Of a stretch of 64,000 nt of DNA, positions 18,760 to 27,215 are shown piece by piece. The notes under the pieces are model-generated. The model was not told the DNA's origin and did not search any database. It saw nothing but the letters and a program-made list of their open reading frames with translations. The DNA comes from Marinobacter sp. ATCH36 (GTDB lineage: Bacteria; Pseudomonadota; Gammaproteobacteria; Pseudomonadales; Oleiphilaceae): contig NZ_JAMJPL010000001.1 of assembly GCF_023555055.1 (NCBI RefSeq), positions 496,001 through 560,000 of the forward strand. Direction: 5' to 3'. Both the position numbers and the translations under genes were made by a program. The first letter of the stretch is position 1; every line of letters starts with the position of its first letter.

Positions 18760-19215
18760 ATGTTTTCAGTATTCAGGCGCCTGGTAGCCATGGTCATTTT
18801 GGCACTTCCCCTGTCTGTGATAGCGGCAGAGGGCATGGTGACGGTTAAAAGCAGTCACAGTGCCGAGGCGACAGCGGACAAGCTGGAATCAGTGCTAAAA
18901 GACAAGGGCATGAGGGTGATGAACCGCATCAACCACGCTGAAGGCGCTGACAAGGCGGGGCTGGATTTGCGCCCCACCGAGGTGGTGATTTTCGGAAATC
19001 CCAAGGTTGGTACGCCACTGATGCAGTGCGCCCAGAGTGTTGCTATCGATCTGCCGCAGAAAGCGCTGATCTGGGAGGACAGTGAGGGGGTCGTCTGGCT
19101 GGGCTACAACGACCCCGGGTACCTCAAGAAGCGCCACAATATTGAGGGCTGTGATGAGGTGATTGAAAAAGTTAAGGGCGCGCTCGCCGGCTTTGCCAAA
19201 GCTGCTACTGATTAA
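18760..19215 (+). CDS. Exported DUF302 protein
   Basis: A 151-residue protein with a cleavable signal peptide (FRRLVAMVILALPLSVIAA, cut near AEG) followed by a DUF302 domain (KSSHSAEATADKLESVLKDK ... IFGNPKVGTPLM ... LPQKALIWED). DUF302 proteins are small, likely periplasmic and poorly understood. The ATG at 18760 has GGAGAG 7 nt upstream, unlike the earlier in-frame ATG. It overlaps the convergent TlpA-fusion gene by 11 bp. Confidence 0.85.
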   Translation: MFSVFRRLVAMVILALPLSVIAAEGMVTVKSSHSAEATADKLESVLKDKGMRVMNRINHAEGADKAGLDLRPTEVVIFGNPKVGTPLMQCAQSVAIDLPQKALIWEDSEGVVWLGYNDPGYLKKRHNIEGCDEVIEKVKGALAGFAKAATD

Positions 19216-20053
19216 GTACTGCCGCAGGTGATGGTTCGAGATGGCTGGCGTCGAAGCGTTCAAGGCCCCGGGCCAGGCTCGCTCTGGATAGTTCACCCAT
19301 GTGGCTGTCCACCAGTTTTCCCTTAGCGTTATAGAACAGAGTGGTTGGCAGGCCATGGCTGCCGGCGGCGCGGCCGAAGCCACCCTGCCGGTCGCTGAGC
19401 ACATGCTCCAGATCCAGTTGCTGTTCATTGAGAAACCGGCTGATGGTTTCAGGATGTTCGCCCTGGTTGGCAAACACAAAGTTGATTCCCTGGTAACGGC
19501 CTTGCGCTTCTTCCAGTACCGGCATTTCGCGAATGCAGGGCGGGCACCAGGTGGCCCAGAGGTTTACCACTGTGGGCTGCCCTTGGGTGAGGGCGTCGAG
19601 GCTGACTGGTTGTTCGTTCAGGTCGGTCAGGGCGACCTCGGGTAACCCCTGGGTCTGGTTGTTGATCAACGCGATGACGCCGGTGGTGAAGGCCCATGTC
19701 ATCAGGCCAGAGGCCACAGCGTAACCCAGTGGCCGCCGGATGTTGTTGCGCCGCCAGAGCAGGTAGCCGGTGATGGCCAACGCGACTGCCAGGCCAGACA
19801 CTATGTCGAAGCCGCCGTCGCGAATGTCGATGATTCCCAGCCAGTCACCCTGGTAGTGTTCAAAGTAACGGACCACAAAGCCGATCCGCGCACCTACCAT
19901 GGCAGCCAGGAAAATATCCGCCAGAGCGCCGGATATCGGGAGGTTTTCCTTCCGGCCGGCCAATGCCCCGACGATCAGGGCAACGATAAAAGCAAGAACA
20001 AGCAACAGATGTCCCATAGAAAGGCTGAAGGGACCAACGCCTACACTGAGCAT
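19205..20053 (-). CDS. Lgt-like membrane domain fused to TlpA-type thioredoxin
   Basis: A 282-residue protein. The first ~135 residues hold four or so membrane segments. Around 51-92 (AMVGARIGFVVRYFEHYQGD, then DGGFDIVSGL) they echo prolipoprotein diacylglyceryl transferase (Lgt) G-x-R-x-G-x-V and DGG-x-x-x-x-G patterns, but are too short for a full Lgt. Residues ~136-280 form a TlpA/ResA thioredoxin domain with redox pair C170-P-P-C173. The thioredoxin part should face the periplasm and reduce disulfides. The ATG at 20053 has GGAG just upstream; ATG 20068 is an alternative. The fusion is the unusual feature. Confidence 0.75.
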   Translation of the reverse strand: MLSVGVGPFSLSMGHLLLVLAFIVALIVGALAGRKENLPISGALADIFLAAMVGARIGFVVRYFEHYQGDWLGIIDIRDGGFDIVSGLAVALAITGYLLWRRNNIRRPLGYAVASGLMTWAFTTGVIALINNQTQGLPEVALTDLNEQPVSLDALTQGQPTVVNLWATWCPPCIREMPVLEEAQGRYQGINFVFANQGEHPETISRFLNEQQLDLEHVLSDRQGGFGRAAGSHGLPTTLFYNAKGKLVDSHMGELSRASLARGLERFDASHLEPSPAAVLNQ

Positions 20054-20397
20054 GAATTCTCCGGTCATCGGCAGCGGAATTTGTATACGGTACGGCGCCT
20101 AATGACCCGTAATATGGATGGGAGTTCCATTCGGCCTATCCGGCGCCTGCCAACGAAACAACCACCTATAGCTATTCCCGAACCACTCTGTTAGTGTGCC
20201 CAGCATCCTGCCTCTAAGGACTCCGCAGTACTCGGCTTTGGCCATCTTGCGAACTATCCATACGACCTGTCAGAGGACGTCGCCCCGTTAACGGAGTGTG
20301 ACTGTAGTCGTTTTTTATTCCATGAATCTTCATGGCATCTGCCCGCATTCGCCCACAGTGGTGTTCGTGGAGGCAGAATAATCAAGAGTTATCTAAT
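20054..20397. promoter_or_regulatory. Divergent intergenic region and long rhlE leader
   Basis: This 344-bp stretch separates the TlpA fusion from rhlE. I see no ORF with a credible start. The inverted repeat CATGAA-TC-TTCATG lies at 20321-20334, about 65 bp before the rhlE ATG and just after a T-run. DEAD-box helicase genes often have long cold-regulated leaders, but nothing diagnostic is visible here. Confidence 0.4.
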
Positions 20398-21711
20398 ATG
20401 AGTTTTTCTTCACTCGGTTTGTCCGAGCAGCTGGTTCGTGCCACTGCCGACCAGGGTTATGAAACCCCGTCTCCTATTCAGGCCAAGGCCATTCCCGCCG
20501 TACTTTCCGGCAGGGACGTGATGGCAGCCGCCCAGACGGGCACCGGTAAAACCGCAGGCTTCACCCTGCCATTGTTGCAGCGCCTGGCTGAGAACCCGCG
20601 CACCGGTAAGGGCCCCCGCGTTCTTATCCTGACACCGACCCGTGAGCTGGCGGCGCAGGTACACGACAGTGTGACTCTGTACAGCAGGTACATGCCTACC
20701 AAGTCCGCCGTGGTTTTCGGTGGCGTGAAAATCAATCCGCAGATGATGAAGCTGCGCAAGGGTCTGGACGTGCTGGTGGCGACACCTGGCCGTCTGATGG
20801 ACCTGTATCAACAGAACGCTGTTCGCTTCAACGAAGTGGAAATCCTGGTTTTGGACGAAGCCGACCGTATGTTGGATATGGGCTTTATCCGTGACATCCG
20901 CAAGATTCTTGCGTTGCTTCCGGCCAAACGTCAGAACCTGCTGTTCTCGGCTACCTTCTCCAACGAGATTCGTACGCTGGCGGAAGGCCTGCTGGACAAC
21001 CCGGTTCAGGTTGAAGTCGCTGCCCGCAATACTGCTGCGGAAAGCATCAAGCAGTCCGTCTACCCGGTGGACCAGAGCCAGAAAACGGCTCTGTTGAGCA
21101 AGCTGGTGCGTGACAACGGCTGGGAGCAGGTGTTGGTCTTTACCCGCACCAAGCACGGCGCCAACCGTCTGACTCAGAAGCTGGAGCGCGACGGTATTAC
21201 CGCTGCCGCTATCCATGGCAACAAGTCACAGGGTGCCCGCACCCGTGCACTGGCAGACTTCAAGCAGGGCGAAGTACGCGTACTGGTAGCCACTGATATC
21301 GCCGCCCGTGGCCTCGATATCAAACAACTGCCGCAGGTGGTGAACTTCGAACTGCCCAACGTTCCGGAAGACTATGTTCACCGCATTGGCCGTACTGGTC
21401 GTGCTGGTGAGAGTGGCCATGCGCTGTCATTGGTCAGTGCCGACGAAGGCAAGATGCTGGCGGGTATTGAACGCCTGCTGAAGAAGCAGCTGCCGCGTAA
21501 ATCCATGGAAGGATTCGAGCCGACAAACAATCTGCCGCTGAAGCCGAAGGGCAAGCCAGATCCCAGCCGTGCCCGCAATGCTGGCGGCAATGGCAAACCT
21601 GCCGGTAATGGTCGCAGTTTTGGTAGCAAGCCGGGTGGTCGCAGTGGAGGCCGTAGTCAGAATGGCAACGGTGGCCAGGCGCGGCGTTCGCCCCAGCGCG
21701 AAACCGCCTGA
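20398..21711 (+). CDS. rhlE: DEAD-box ATP-dependent RNA helicase RhlE-like
   Basis: A 437-residue RNA helicase with the full motif set: Q-motif ([13 protein letters not shown]), motif I AQTGTGKT, Ia PTREL, II DEAD (VLDEADRML), III SAT, V ARGLDI and [10 protein letters not shown]. The C-terminus (about 380-437) is a basic Gly/Arg/Asn-rich tail, typical of RhlE. It unwinds structured RNA in decay and ribosome assembly. The start [12 protein letters not shown] at 20398 matches the family. A bidirectional hairpin follows at 21733. Confidence 0.92.
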   Translation: MSFSSLGLSEQLVRATADQGYETPSPIQAKAIPAVLSGRDVMAAAQTGTGKTAGFTLPLLQRLAENPRTGKGPRVLILTPTRELAAQVHDSVTLYSRYMPTKSAVVFGGVKINPQMMKLRKGLDVLVATPGRLMDLYQQNAVRFNEVEILVLDEADRMLDMGFIRDIRKILALLPAKRQNLLFSATFSNEIRTLAEGLLDNPVQVEVAARNTAAESIKQSVYPVDQSQKTALLSKLVRDNGWEQVLVFTRTKHGANRLTQKLERDGITAAAIHGNKSQGARTRALADFKQGEVRVLVATDIAARGLDIKQLPQVVNFELPNVPEDYVHRIGRTGRAGESGHALSLVSADEGKMLAGIERLLKKQLPRKSMEGFEPTNNLPLKPKGKPDPSRARNAGGNGKPAGNGRSFGSKPGGRSGGRSQNGNGGQARRSPQRETA

Positions 21712-21726
21712 TTTAGCTTTCTCCAT

Positions 21727-21752
21727 AAAAAAGCGGGGCCCGAAGGCCCCGC
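21727..21752 (-). terminator. Strong terminator of ompW, shared with rhlE
   Basis: On the minus strand GCGGGGCC-TTCG-GGCCCCGC forms an 8-bp stem with a UUCG tetraloop, followed by six T (A-run at 21727-21732). It lies 60 bp after the ompW stop. Read from rhlE it is a hairpin without a T-tract. Confidence 0.85.
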
Positions 21753-21811
21753 ACTGGAGGACGTACCTTCCGGAAACTCACGCCCTGTGAGGTTTCCGGT
21801 GGGCACGAAAA

Positions 21812-22540
21812 TCAGAACTTGTAAGTGAAGCCGACCATGTAGACCATGGGGTCGATTTCGACTTCGAACTCATCGGTTTCTGCTGCAAAATTACCGGCGT
21901 TGTCAAATACTTTGACTTTGGCATCAGTATTAATGTCTGCCCACCAGATCGCTGCGTTCAGGCCAAAGTTTTCGCTCAACATATAGTCCAAGCCGAATTC
22001 GAAGGCTACCCCAATACTGTCATCAAGCTCCAGAGAAGTGCTTGCTCCCGGAATGGAGTATTCTGCGGCAACTACACTGTCCAAAGTGCCCGTAGTCTTT
22101 TCCTCAAAAAAGGTTGTGTAGTTAACACCAACGCCAACATAAGGCTGAAGAGCCGAAGAGCTCTGCATCGGGAAATACTGCAAGGTCAGAGTTGGCGGCA
22201 GATGCTTTGTTTCACCCAGTTTTACGTCGCTTGGAATATCACCGCCGCCATTGATGTCATGCTTAAATGGCGTTGCAGCAAGTAAACCTACACCTAAGTT
22301 GCTGGTAAACATGTAAGTACCGCGAAGGCCAAGCTGAGTGTTTGCGTCAACTGTGACCTGAGAATCCGCCCCGTTTAGCAGTGGAGAGCCACCTACGGTA
22401 ATGGAATCGCTGGAATCATCTGGCGCCACATGAGCTACACCAGCACGCAGAATAAAATCGCCAGCCTCGAACGCCTGAGCAGCAGGGGCAGCTGCCATAA
22501 CCGCTGCGGCAAGAACGCCAAGCTTGAATGTACGGGACAT
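21812..22540 (-). CDS. ompW: OmpW-family outer membrane beta-barrel protein
   Basis: A 242-residue outer membrane protein. A signal peptide (MSRTFKLGVLAAAVMAAAPAAQA) precedes a mature start FEAGDFILRAGVAHVAP, which is diagnostic of OmpW. The barrel ends in YMVGFTYKF with the terminal Phe needed for outer-membrane insertion. OmpW is a narrow 8-stranded pore for small hydrophobic molecules; homologues are often induced during growth on alkanes. The start is the ATG at 22540, since AAGGAG lies 6 nt before it and overlaps the first in-frame ATG at 22546. Confidence 0.9.
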   Translation of the reverse strand: MSRTFKLGVLAAAVMAAAPAAQAFEAGDFILRAGVAHVAPDDSSDSITVGGSPLLNGADSQVTVDANTQLGLRGTYMFTSNLGVGLLAATPFKHDINGGGDIPSDVKLGETKHLPPTLTLQYFPMQSSSALQPYVGVGVNYTTFFEEKTTGTLDSVVAAEYSIPGASTSLELDDSIGVAFEFGLDYMLSENFGLNAAIWWADINTDAKVKVFDNAGNFAAETDEFEVEIDPMVYMVGFTYKF

Positions 22541-22698
22541 AACCATCTCCTTGAACCTGAATAATTGATGAATACAGATTAAGGAGTATGGAGATTGGAA
22601 ACTTGATATAGCGCAAGTGTGGCGAACCCGGAATTGCGAGTTCGTTGACGGATTGATTCAACTCAAAAAATCGACGGAGAGCGTAGTTTTGCGGATTG

Positions 22699-23181
22699 TC
22701 AGCCCGTCTTCTTTTTGCCTACGGATACGCGACTGGCATCGTCACCATTCGGCACAAACACATCACGAACCGTCAGCGGGTTACCATCGGCGTCTTGAAC
22801 TTCTACTCGCGGAATGGTGCGTCCGGTTTCGCGGTCCCGCAGATCCAGCGGTGCCTGGTCCGGTGCCGGGTTCCATTTGTCACCCCACTGGCGCAGGGCA
22901 ATCACGATGGGGAATAGGTCGCGGCCTTTGTCGGTCAGGCGGTATTCAAAGCGTGAGCCGTGCTCGCCCACTTCCACTTTTTTCAGCACTTCGTTGTCCA
23001 CGAGCCGTGCCAACCGGTCACACAGGATATTGCGTGCAATGCCCAGTTCCTGCTGAAAATCCACAAAGCGGCGGGTGCCATACATGGCATGCAGCACTAC
23101 AAGCAAAGACCACCAGTCCCCCACTTCATTCAGGGCACGGGCGACGGAGCAACTGGAATCATCAAAACGTTTTCTGGCCAT
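22699..23181 (-). CDS. HxlR-family transcriptional regulator
   Basis: A 160-residue winged-helix regulator. The HxlR domain spans about 10-105: CSVARALNEVGDWWSLLV, RRFVDFQQELGIARNILCDRL and YRLTDKGRDLFPI fit the family. HxlR/YodB-type proteins often sense electrophiles through the conserved N-terminal cysteine, here C11. It is transcribed divergently from an Old Yellow Enzyme gene 90 bp away, with repeated sites between them, so it likely represses both. The C-terminal ~55 residues are an extension beyond the core domain. Confidence 0.88.
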   Translation of the reverse strand: MARKRFDDSSCSVARALNEVGDWWSLLVVLHAMYGTRRFVDFQQELGIARNILCDRLARLVDNEVLKKVEVGEHGSRFEYRLTDKGRDLFPIVIALRQWGDKWNPAPDQAPLDLRDRETGRTIPRVEVQDADGNPLTVRDVFVPNGDDASRVSVGKKKTG

Positions 23182-23202
23182 AACCTGCAGTCTACCGAAT
23201 AG

Positions 23203-23264
23203 GGTTGCATTTTAAAACCAGATTTAATAGAGTTGCGTAAAGAAACCAGATTAGTGAGGTTGCG
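23203..23264. promoter_or_regulatory. Tandem operator-like repeats between hxlR-type and OYE genes
   Basis: Two near-identical direct repeats of about 22 bp lie at 23215-23237 and 23243-23264. Both run AAACCAGATT - AT-rich - G(A/G)GTTGCG, and an additional GGTTGC half lies at 23203. Each unit joins an AACC and a GGTT half, so the array is also an alternating set of inverted half-sites. Centre spacing is about 28 bp. This suits a dimeric HxlR regulator controlling both divergent genes. Confidence 0.55.
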
Positions 23265-23271
23265 AATTACC

Positions 23272-24384
23272 ATGAGCATGAATCTTGGCCCTTTGTTTGA
23301 GCCGTTTGAAATCCATAACCTGATCCTGCGCAATCGCGTTGCCATGGCTCCGATGACCCGCAACTTCTCCCCGGGCAATGCGCCCAATGAGCAGGTGGTG
23401 GACTACTACCGCCGCCGTGCCGAAGGGGGCGTTGGCTTGCTGATCACCGAGGGCACGACGGTGAATCACCCCGGCGCCAACGGTTATCCGAATGTCCCGT
23501 TTTTCCACGGTGACACAGCCCTTGCCGGTTGGAAGGATGTAGTGGACGCGGTTCATGAAGCCGGCGGTGCGATTTTTCCGCAGTTGTGGCATGTGGGCGC
23601 AGTGCGCAAGGAAGGCACGGAGCCCGATCCGAAAGTGCCCGGTTACAGCCCGTCTGGTCTGTTCGCACCGGGTAAGCCCAACGGTAAAGCTATGAGCAAG
23701 GAAGACATTGACGACGTGATCACTGCTTTCGCCGATGCAGCGCAGGACGCAAAAGCCCTGGGTTTTGACGGTGTTGAGATCCATGGTGCCCATGGCTATC
23801 TGTTGGATCAGTTCCTGTGGGAAGGCACCAATCAGCGTGACGACGAGTATGGTGGCAGTATGCAAAACCGTCTGCGCTTTGTGGTGGAAATCATCGAAGC
23901 CGTCCGTTTTCGTGTGGGCCCGGACTTTCCGATCATGCTGCGTTTCTCACAATGGAAACAGCAGGACTACGAAGCTAAGCTGGTTAATTCGCCGGAAGAA
24001 CTGGAACAGTTCCTGAAGCCACTTGTCGAAGCTGGCGTCGATATCTTCCACGCTTCCACACGACGCTTCTGGGAGCCGGAGTTTGAAGGCTCAAACCTGA
24101 ATCTGGCGGGCTGGACCCAGAAACTGTCTGGAAAGCCGACGATGTCGGTAGGCAGCGTGGGCCTGACGGAGGACTTTATCAGCGGCACCTTTGCCAGCAA
24201 GAAGGAAGCGGTAGAGCAGTCCGGCATCGACGAACTGGTTGAGCGCATGAACAACAACGAGTTCGAGCTTATTGCAGTGGGACGCGCACTGCTGCAGGAC
24301 CCGGAGTGGCTGGTTAAAGTGAAGGAAGGCCGCATTGCTGAAGTAGAGCCGTTTGCCAAGAAGTCGTTGGCAAAGCTTTACTGA
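23272..24384 (+). CDS. Old Yellow Enzyme family NADH:flavin oxidoreductase
   Basis: A 370-residue FMN-dependent (beta/alpha)8-barrel ene-reductase. The N-terminus (LILRNRVAMAPMTRNFSPG) and the active-site segment EIHGAHGYLLDQFLWEGTN, with the usual His pair, match the family, as does DDEYGGS. It reduces activated C=C bonds of electrophiles such as enones or quinones using NAD(P)H. Start at ATG 23272 (MSMNLGPLFEPF). It lies beside a divergent HxlR regulator, a common pairing in electrophile response. A terminator follows at 24406. Confidence 0.92.
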   Translation: MSMNLGPLFEPFEIHNLILRNRVAMAPMTRNFSPGNAPNEQVVDYYRRRAEGGVGLLITEGTTVNHPGANGYPNVPFFHGDTALAGWKDVVDAVHEAGGAIFPQLWHVGAVRKEGTEPDPKVPGYSPSGLFAPGKPNGKAMSKEDIDDVITAFADAAQDAKALGFDGVEIHGAHGYLLDQFLWEGTNQRDDEYGGSMQNRLRFVVEIIEAVRFRVGPDFPIMLRFSQWKQQDYEAKLVNSPEELEQFLKPLVEAGVDIFHASTRRFWEPEFEGSNLNLAGWTQKLSGKPTMSVGSVGLTEDFISGTFASKKEAVEQSGIDELVERMNNNEFELIAVGRALLQDPEWLVKVKEGRIAEVEPFAKKSLAKLY

Positions 24385-24405
24385 GTAAACAATATGTTGA
24401 TGATG

Positions 24406-24432
24406 AGCCTCGGCTAACCGCCGGGGCTTTTG
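24406..24432 (+). terminator. Rho-independent terminator after the OYE gene
   Basis: Stem AGCCTCGGC / GCCGGGGCT (9 bp, one G-T pair) with loop TAACC, followed by TTTTG, 21 bp after the stop codon. Confidence 0.8.
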
Positions 24433-24513
24433 TGTGCCTGTCCGTGTTGTAATTTAACCTGCCTCCAAAACCCGTATGATTGATGATCCTGCTAATAACA
24501 GAAGGGATACACC

Positions 24514-24825
24514 ATGAGTTCCATAAAATCTTTTTCTGCCATTGTTCTGCTGGCGTTGTCATTAACTTTTGCAGGCTGTGCCACTGTGGGTCAGGATTTC
24601 GCCACTCACAACATTGACCAGATCGAGATCGGGGAGACCACGCGCTCGGATATCCAGGAAATGTTTGGTGAGCCGTGGCGCACCGGTGTTGAGGATGGCA
24701 AACGTACCTGGACTTATGGCAAGTACCGCTGGTCCGCCTTTGGTGATGCCGAAACGACAGATCTGGTCGTGCGGTTCAATCAGGATGGTACCGTGTCTTC
24801 CTATGTCTATAACACCACCGAATAA
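24514..24825 (+). CDS. Small lipoprotein with a BamE/SmpA-like domain
   Basis: A 103-residue lipoprotein: signal peptide and lipobox LTFAGC (C22), then a compact domain (IEIGETTRSDIQEMFGEPWR ... TWTYGKYRWSAFG ... VVRFNQDGTVSSYVYN). This resembles the two-helix, three-strand fold of the BamE/SmpA/OmlA group. It is not canonical BamE and its partners are unknown. It probably sits on the outer membrane's inner leaflet. The ExoD-like gene begins within 27 bp, suggesting co-transcription. Confidence 0.8.
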   Translation: MSSIKSFSAIVLLALSLTFAGCATVGQDFATHNIDQIEIGETTRSDIQEMFGEPWRTGVEDGKRTWTYGKYRWSAFGDAETTDLVVRFNQDGTVSSYVYNTTE

Positions 24826-24852
24826 GTGTCGGACTATCCGGAGTTAGTGGAA

Positions 24853-25440
24853 ATGGATGACCAGCGTGATCCGGCTGATATAGGGGAACTGCTGGATCGG
24901 ATAGAAGCCGGGGCTGCCGACCAGTCTCACGTTTCCATCGGCGAAATGATGGATTCGGTAGGGCGCAGGACGTTTGGTCCGGTAGTGCTTCTCGTAGGGT
25001 TGATTCTGGTGACTCCATTGAGTGGTCTGCCGGGAATGCCGACTCTGATGGGGCTCGTCATGTTTTTAACTCTGGGACAGATCCTTGTTGGGCGAAGGCA
25101 CTTCTGGCTGCCGCACTGGCTGGTGAATCGTCAGGTGCCGCGCAAGAAGCTGGTTCGGGGGCTGGAGCTGTTGCGCCCGACTGCCCGGACGATTGACCGG
25201 ATGATTCGCCCGCGATTTTCGCTGCTGGTCAAAGGCCCCGGGCTTTACGTGATGGCTCTGGCCTGTATGGTCATATCGGCGTTTATGCCGGCAACCGAGA
25301 TCGTGCCTTTCAGTGCCAGTATTGCCGGCCTGGCGCTTATGACCTTTGGTCTGGCGATGATTTCGAAGGATGGCTTTCTCGCCCTGGTTGCCTGGGGAAT
25401 TGTGCTCGCGGGGCCAGTAATGCTGGCCCGAATTACGTAA
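24853..25440 (+). CDS. ExoD-family membrane protein
   Basis: A 195-residue membrane protein of the ExoD family, named for exopolysaccharide synthesis in Rhizobium; biochemical role unknown. After a soluble N-terminus it has about four membrane segments (FGPVVLLVGLILVTPL; LMGLVMFLTLGQILV; YVMALACMVISAFM; LVAWGIVLAGPVML), and the signature TPLSGLPGMPT is present. I prefer ATG 24853, which has GGAG 9 nt upstream; a GTG at 24826, directly after the previous stop, would add nine residues but lacks a ribosome site. Confidence 0.82.
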   Translation: MDDQRDPADIGELLDRIEAGAADQSHVSIGEMMDSVGRRTFGPVVLLVGLILVTPLSGLPGMPTLMGLVMFLTLGQILVGRRHFWLPHWLVNRQVPRKKLVRGLELLRPTARTIDRMIRPRFSLLVKGPGLYVMALACMVISAFMPATEIVPFSASIAGLALMTFGLAMISKDGFLALVAWGIVLAGPVMLARIT

Positions 25441-25509
25441 AATCGGAGATTTTGAACTAGATTGTCATAAGAGGATCGCCTTATTCATTGGCGGAAGAGG
25501 AGAAACACC

Positions 25510-26049
25510 GTGATACGTTTATTCTATCTGGTATCTTCGATTGACAGTGCGAAGGAAATTTCCGACGACCTTCACGAGCACGGCGTCACCGACTGGCGGT
25601 TTCATATTGTCAGCAAGGATGAAGCCGGCCTTTACACCCACCAGCTTCACTCAGCCTCCATCCTTGACCGCACGGACCTGCCCCGTTATGTGGAACGTGG
25701 GGCCATCATCGGGTGTATCCTGGCGCTCGCATTCATACTTCCACTGGCATTGCTGAACGTTCTGGATATGCCTGCGGCTGCCTGGATTGCCCTGTTTATC
25801 TTCGTGGTTGTTGCCGGCGGTTGGGTTGGTGGCTTTGGCGGGATCCAGGGAGAGAACTACCGGATCGAGCCCTTCCACGACGACATTGAAGCGGGAAAAT
25901 ACCTGATTATGGTGGATTCACCGAAGGAACATATTCCCAAGGTCAAGGAGCTGATGACGAAGAACCACCCGGAAGCCAAACTGCAGGGGCATGACTCCAG
26001 CTTCAACAATCCGTTTGCGAGCAAGCGCCGACGGATGAAGCAGGCTTGA
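25510..26049 (+). CDS. Unknown two-helix membrane protein with soluble ends
   Basis: A 179-residue protein starting at GTG 25510 behind AGAGGAG. The first ~55 residues look like a small alpha/beta domain (LFYLVSSIDSAKEISDDLHE). Two membrane helices follow (about 63-85 and 88-113, the second ending GGWVGGFGGIQG), then a second soluble part (YLIMVDSPKEHIPKVKELMT) and a basic tail (SKRRRMKQA). The glycine-rich segment between alpha/beta parts recalls stress proteins of the YflT/DUF1269 type, but the match is weak. Confidence 0.7.
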   Translation: MIRLFYLVSSIDSAKEISDDLHEHGVTDWRFHIVSKDEAGLYTHQLHSASILDRTDLPRYVERGAIIGCILALAFILPLALLNVLDMPAAAWIALFIFVVVAGGWVGGFGGIQGENYRIEPFHDDIEAGKYLIMVDSPKEHIPKVKELMTKNHPEAKLQGHDSSFNNPFASKRRRMKQA

Positions 26050-26080
26050 CTGACAGCGCGCAAATGCCTGAGACAGCAGT

Positions 26081-27211
26081 GTGAGAAAGACCGGTGTCGT
26101 GCTGACCGGTGGCGGCGCCAGGGCGGCTTACCAGGTTGGCGTTCTGCGTGCCATCGCCGATATGTATCCGGACTGGAGCCACCCCTTCAATGTCATTGTC
26201 GGTACCTCAGCCGGCGCGATCAATGCCATGGCTCTGGCGGGTAATCGCGGTCTTTTCCGCCACAATATCGACCACTTGGAAAAAATCTGGTCAGAGCTGG
26301 CCATGGAACGGGTGTTCCGGGCCGACACAATCAACCTGATGCGCGGCTTCAGCAATGTTGCCCGCAAAATGATCAGCGGACCGATCGAGACCGGGCCGGT
26401 GTCTTTTCTGAACAATTCACCACTGCGAAAGATGCTGGAGCAGGAAATTGACCTCCAGAGCATTCGCAATACAATCCGGGAAGGTCACATCGACGCGGTA
26501 GGCCTGAATGCCTGTGGCTATGCGTCCGGGCAGAACATCTGTTTCTTTGAGGGTATCGAGGGGCTGGAGGGCTGGTCGGTAGGGCAGCGCGGTGGCACCC
26601 GCACGGAGTTGACGATAGATCACATCATGGCCTCCTCTGCGATTCCCACCCTGTTCAGGCCGGTTAAAATCAACCGTGAGTACTTTGGAGACGGTGTTAC
26701 CCGGCAAATGGCCCACATCAGTCCGGCGTTGCGGCTGGGAGCGCACAAGGTATTGGTTATCGGCGTCAGCGCCAACGCCATGTGCCCGCCGGAGCGTCCG
26801 GACAAGCCCGGAATGCCCACTCTGACTCAGGTGCTGGCCCATGTGTTTAACGGCATGTTCCTGGACACACTTGACTATGACATCGATCGTTCACGGCTGA
26901 TCAACCGACTGCTGGAGCTGATACCCGAGGAAAGGCTGGAGGAATCAGGGCTCGGCCTGAGCCCTGTGGAAATTCTGGAAATCTCACCCTCCGAACCCAT
27001 TAACGATCTGGCGATGAAATACATTGATGCGATGCCGCTTGTATTGAGGCGGCTGACCGGGGCGTCGGATACGGCGCCGTTTTCCAGCGCTAACCTTGCC
27101 AGTTTCCTGCTGTTCGACAAGCGCTTCTGCCGCGATCTGATCCAACTAGGCTACCGGGATGGCCAGAGCCATGCCCGGCAGATCGAACGGTTTTTTGCCA
27201 GGGAGGCCTGA
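26081..27211 (+). CDS. Patatin-like phospholipase
   Basis: A 376-residue patatin-family serine lipid acyl hydrolase. It has the oxyanion loop GGGARAAYQVG at the start, the nucleophile motif G-T-S-A-G (about residue 43) and the catalytic-dyad region FGDGVTRQ. The C-terminal extension (about 260-376) is typical of longer bacterial RssA/YlbK relatives. The start is a GTG at 26081, giving MRKTGVVLTGGG; no ATG fits. Its stop lies only 4 bp from the convergent pntB stop. Confidence 0.88.
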   Translation: MRKTGVVLTGGGARAAYQVGVLRAIADMYPDWSHPFNVIVGTSAGAINAMALAGNRGLFRHNIDHLEKIWSELAMERVFRADTINLMRGFSNVARKMISGPIETGPVSFLNNSPLRKMLEQEIDLQSIRNTIREGHIDAVGLNACGYASGQNICFFEGIEGLEGWSVGQRGGTRTELTIDHIMASSAIPTLFRPVKINREYFGDGVTRQMAHISPALRLGAHKVLVIGVSANAMCPPERPDKPGMPTLTQVLAHVFNGMFLDTLDYDIDRSRLINRLLELIPEERLEESGLGLSPVEILEISPSEPINDLAMKYIDAMPLVLRRLTGASDTAPFSSANLASFLLFDKRFCRDLIQLGYRDGQSHARQIERFFAREA

Positions 27212-27215
27212 CTAC

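Noticed and set aside
17226..18836. Longer mltF starting at 18836
   Set aside because: The additional 73 residues precede the lipoprotein signal peptide, which would then be internal.
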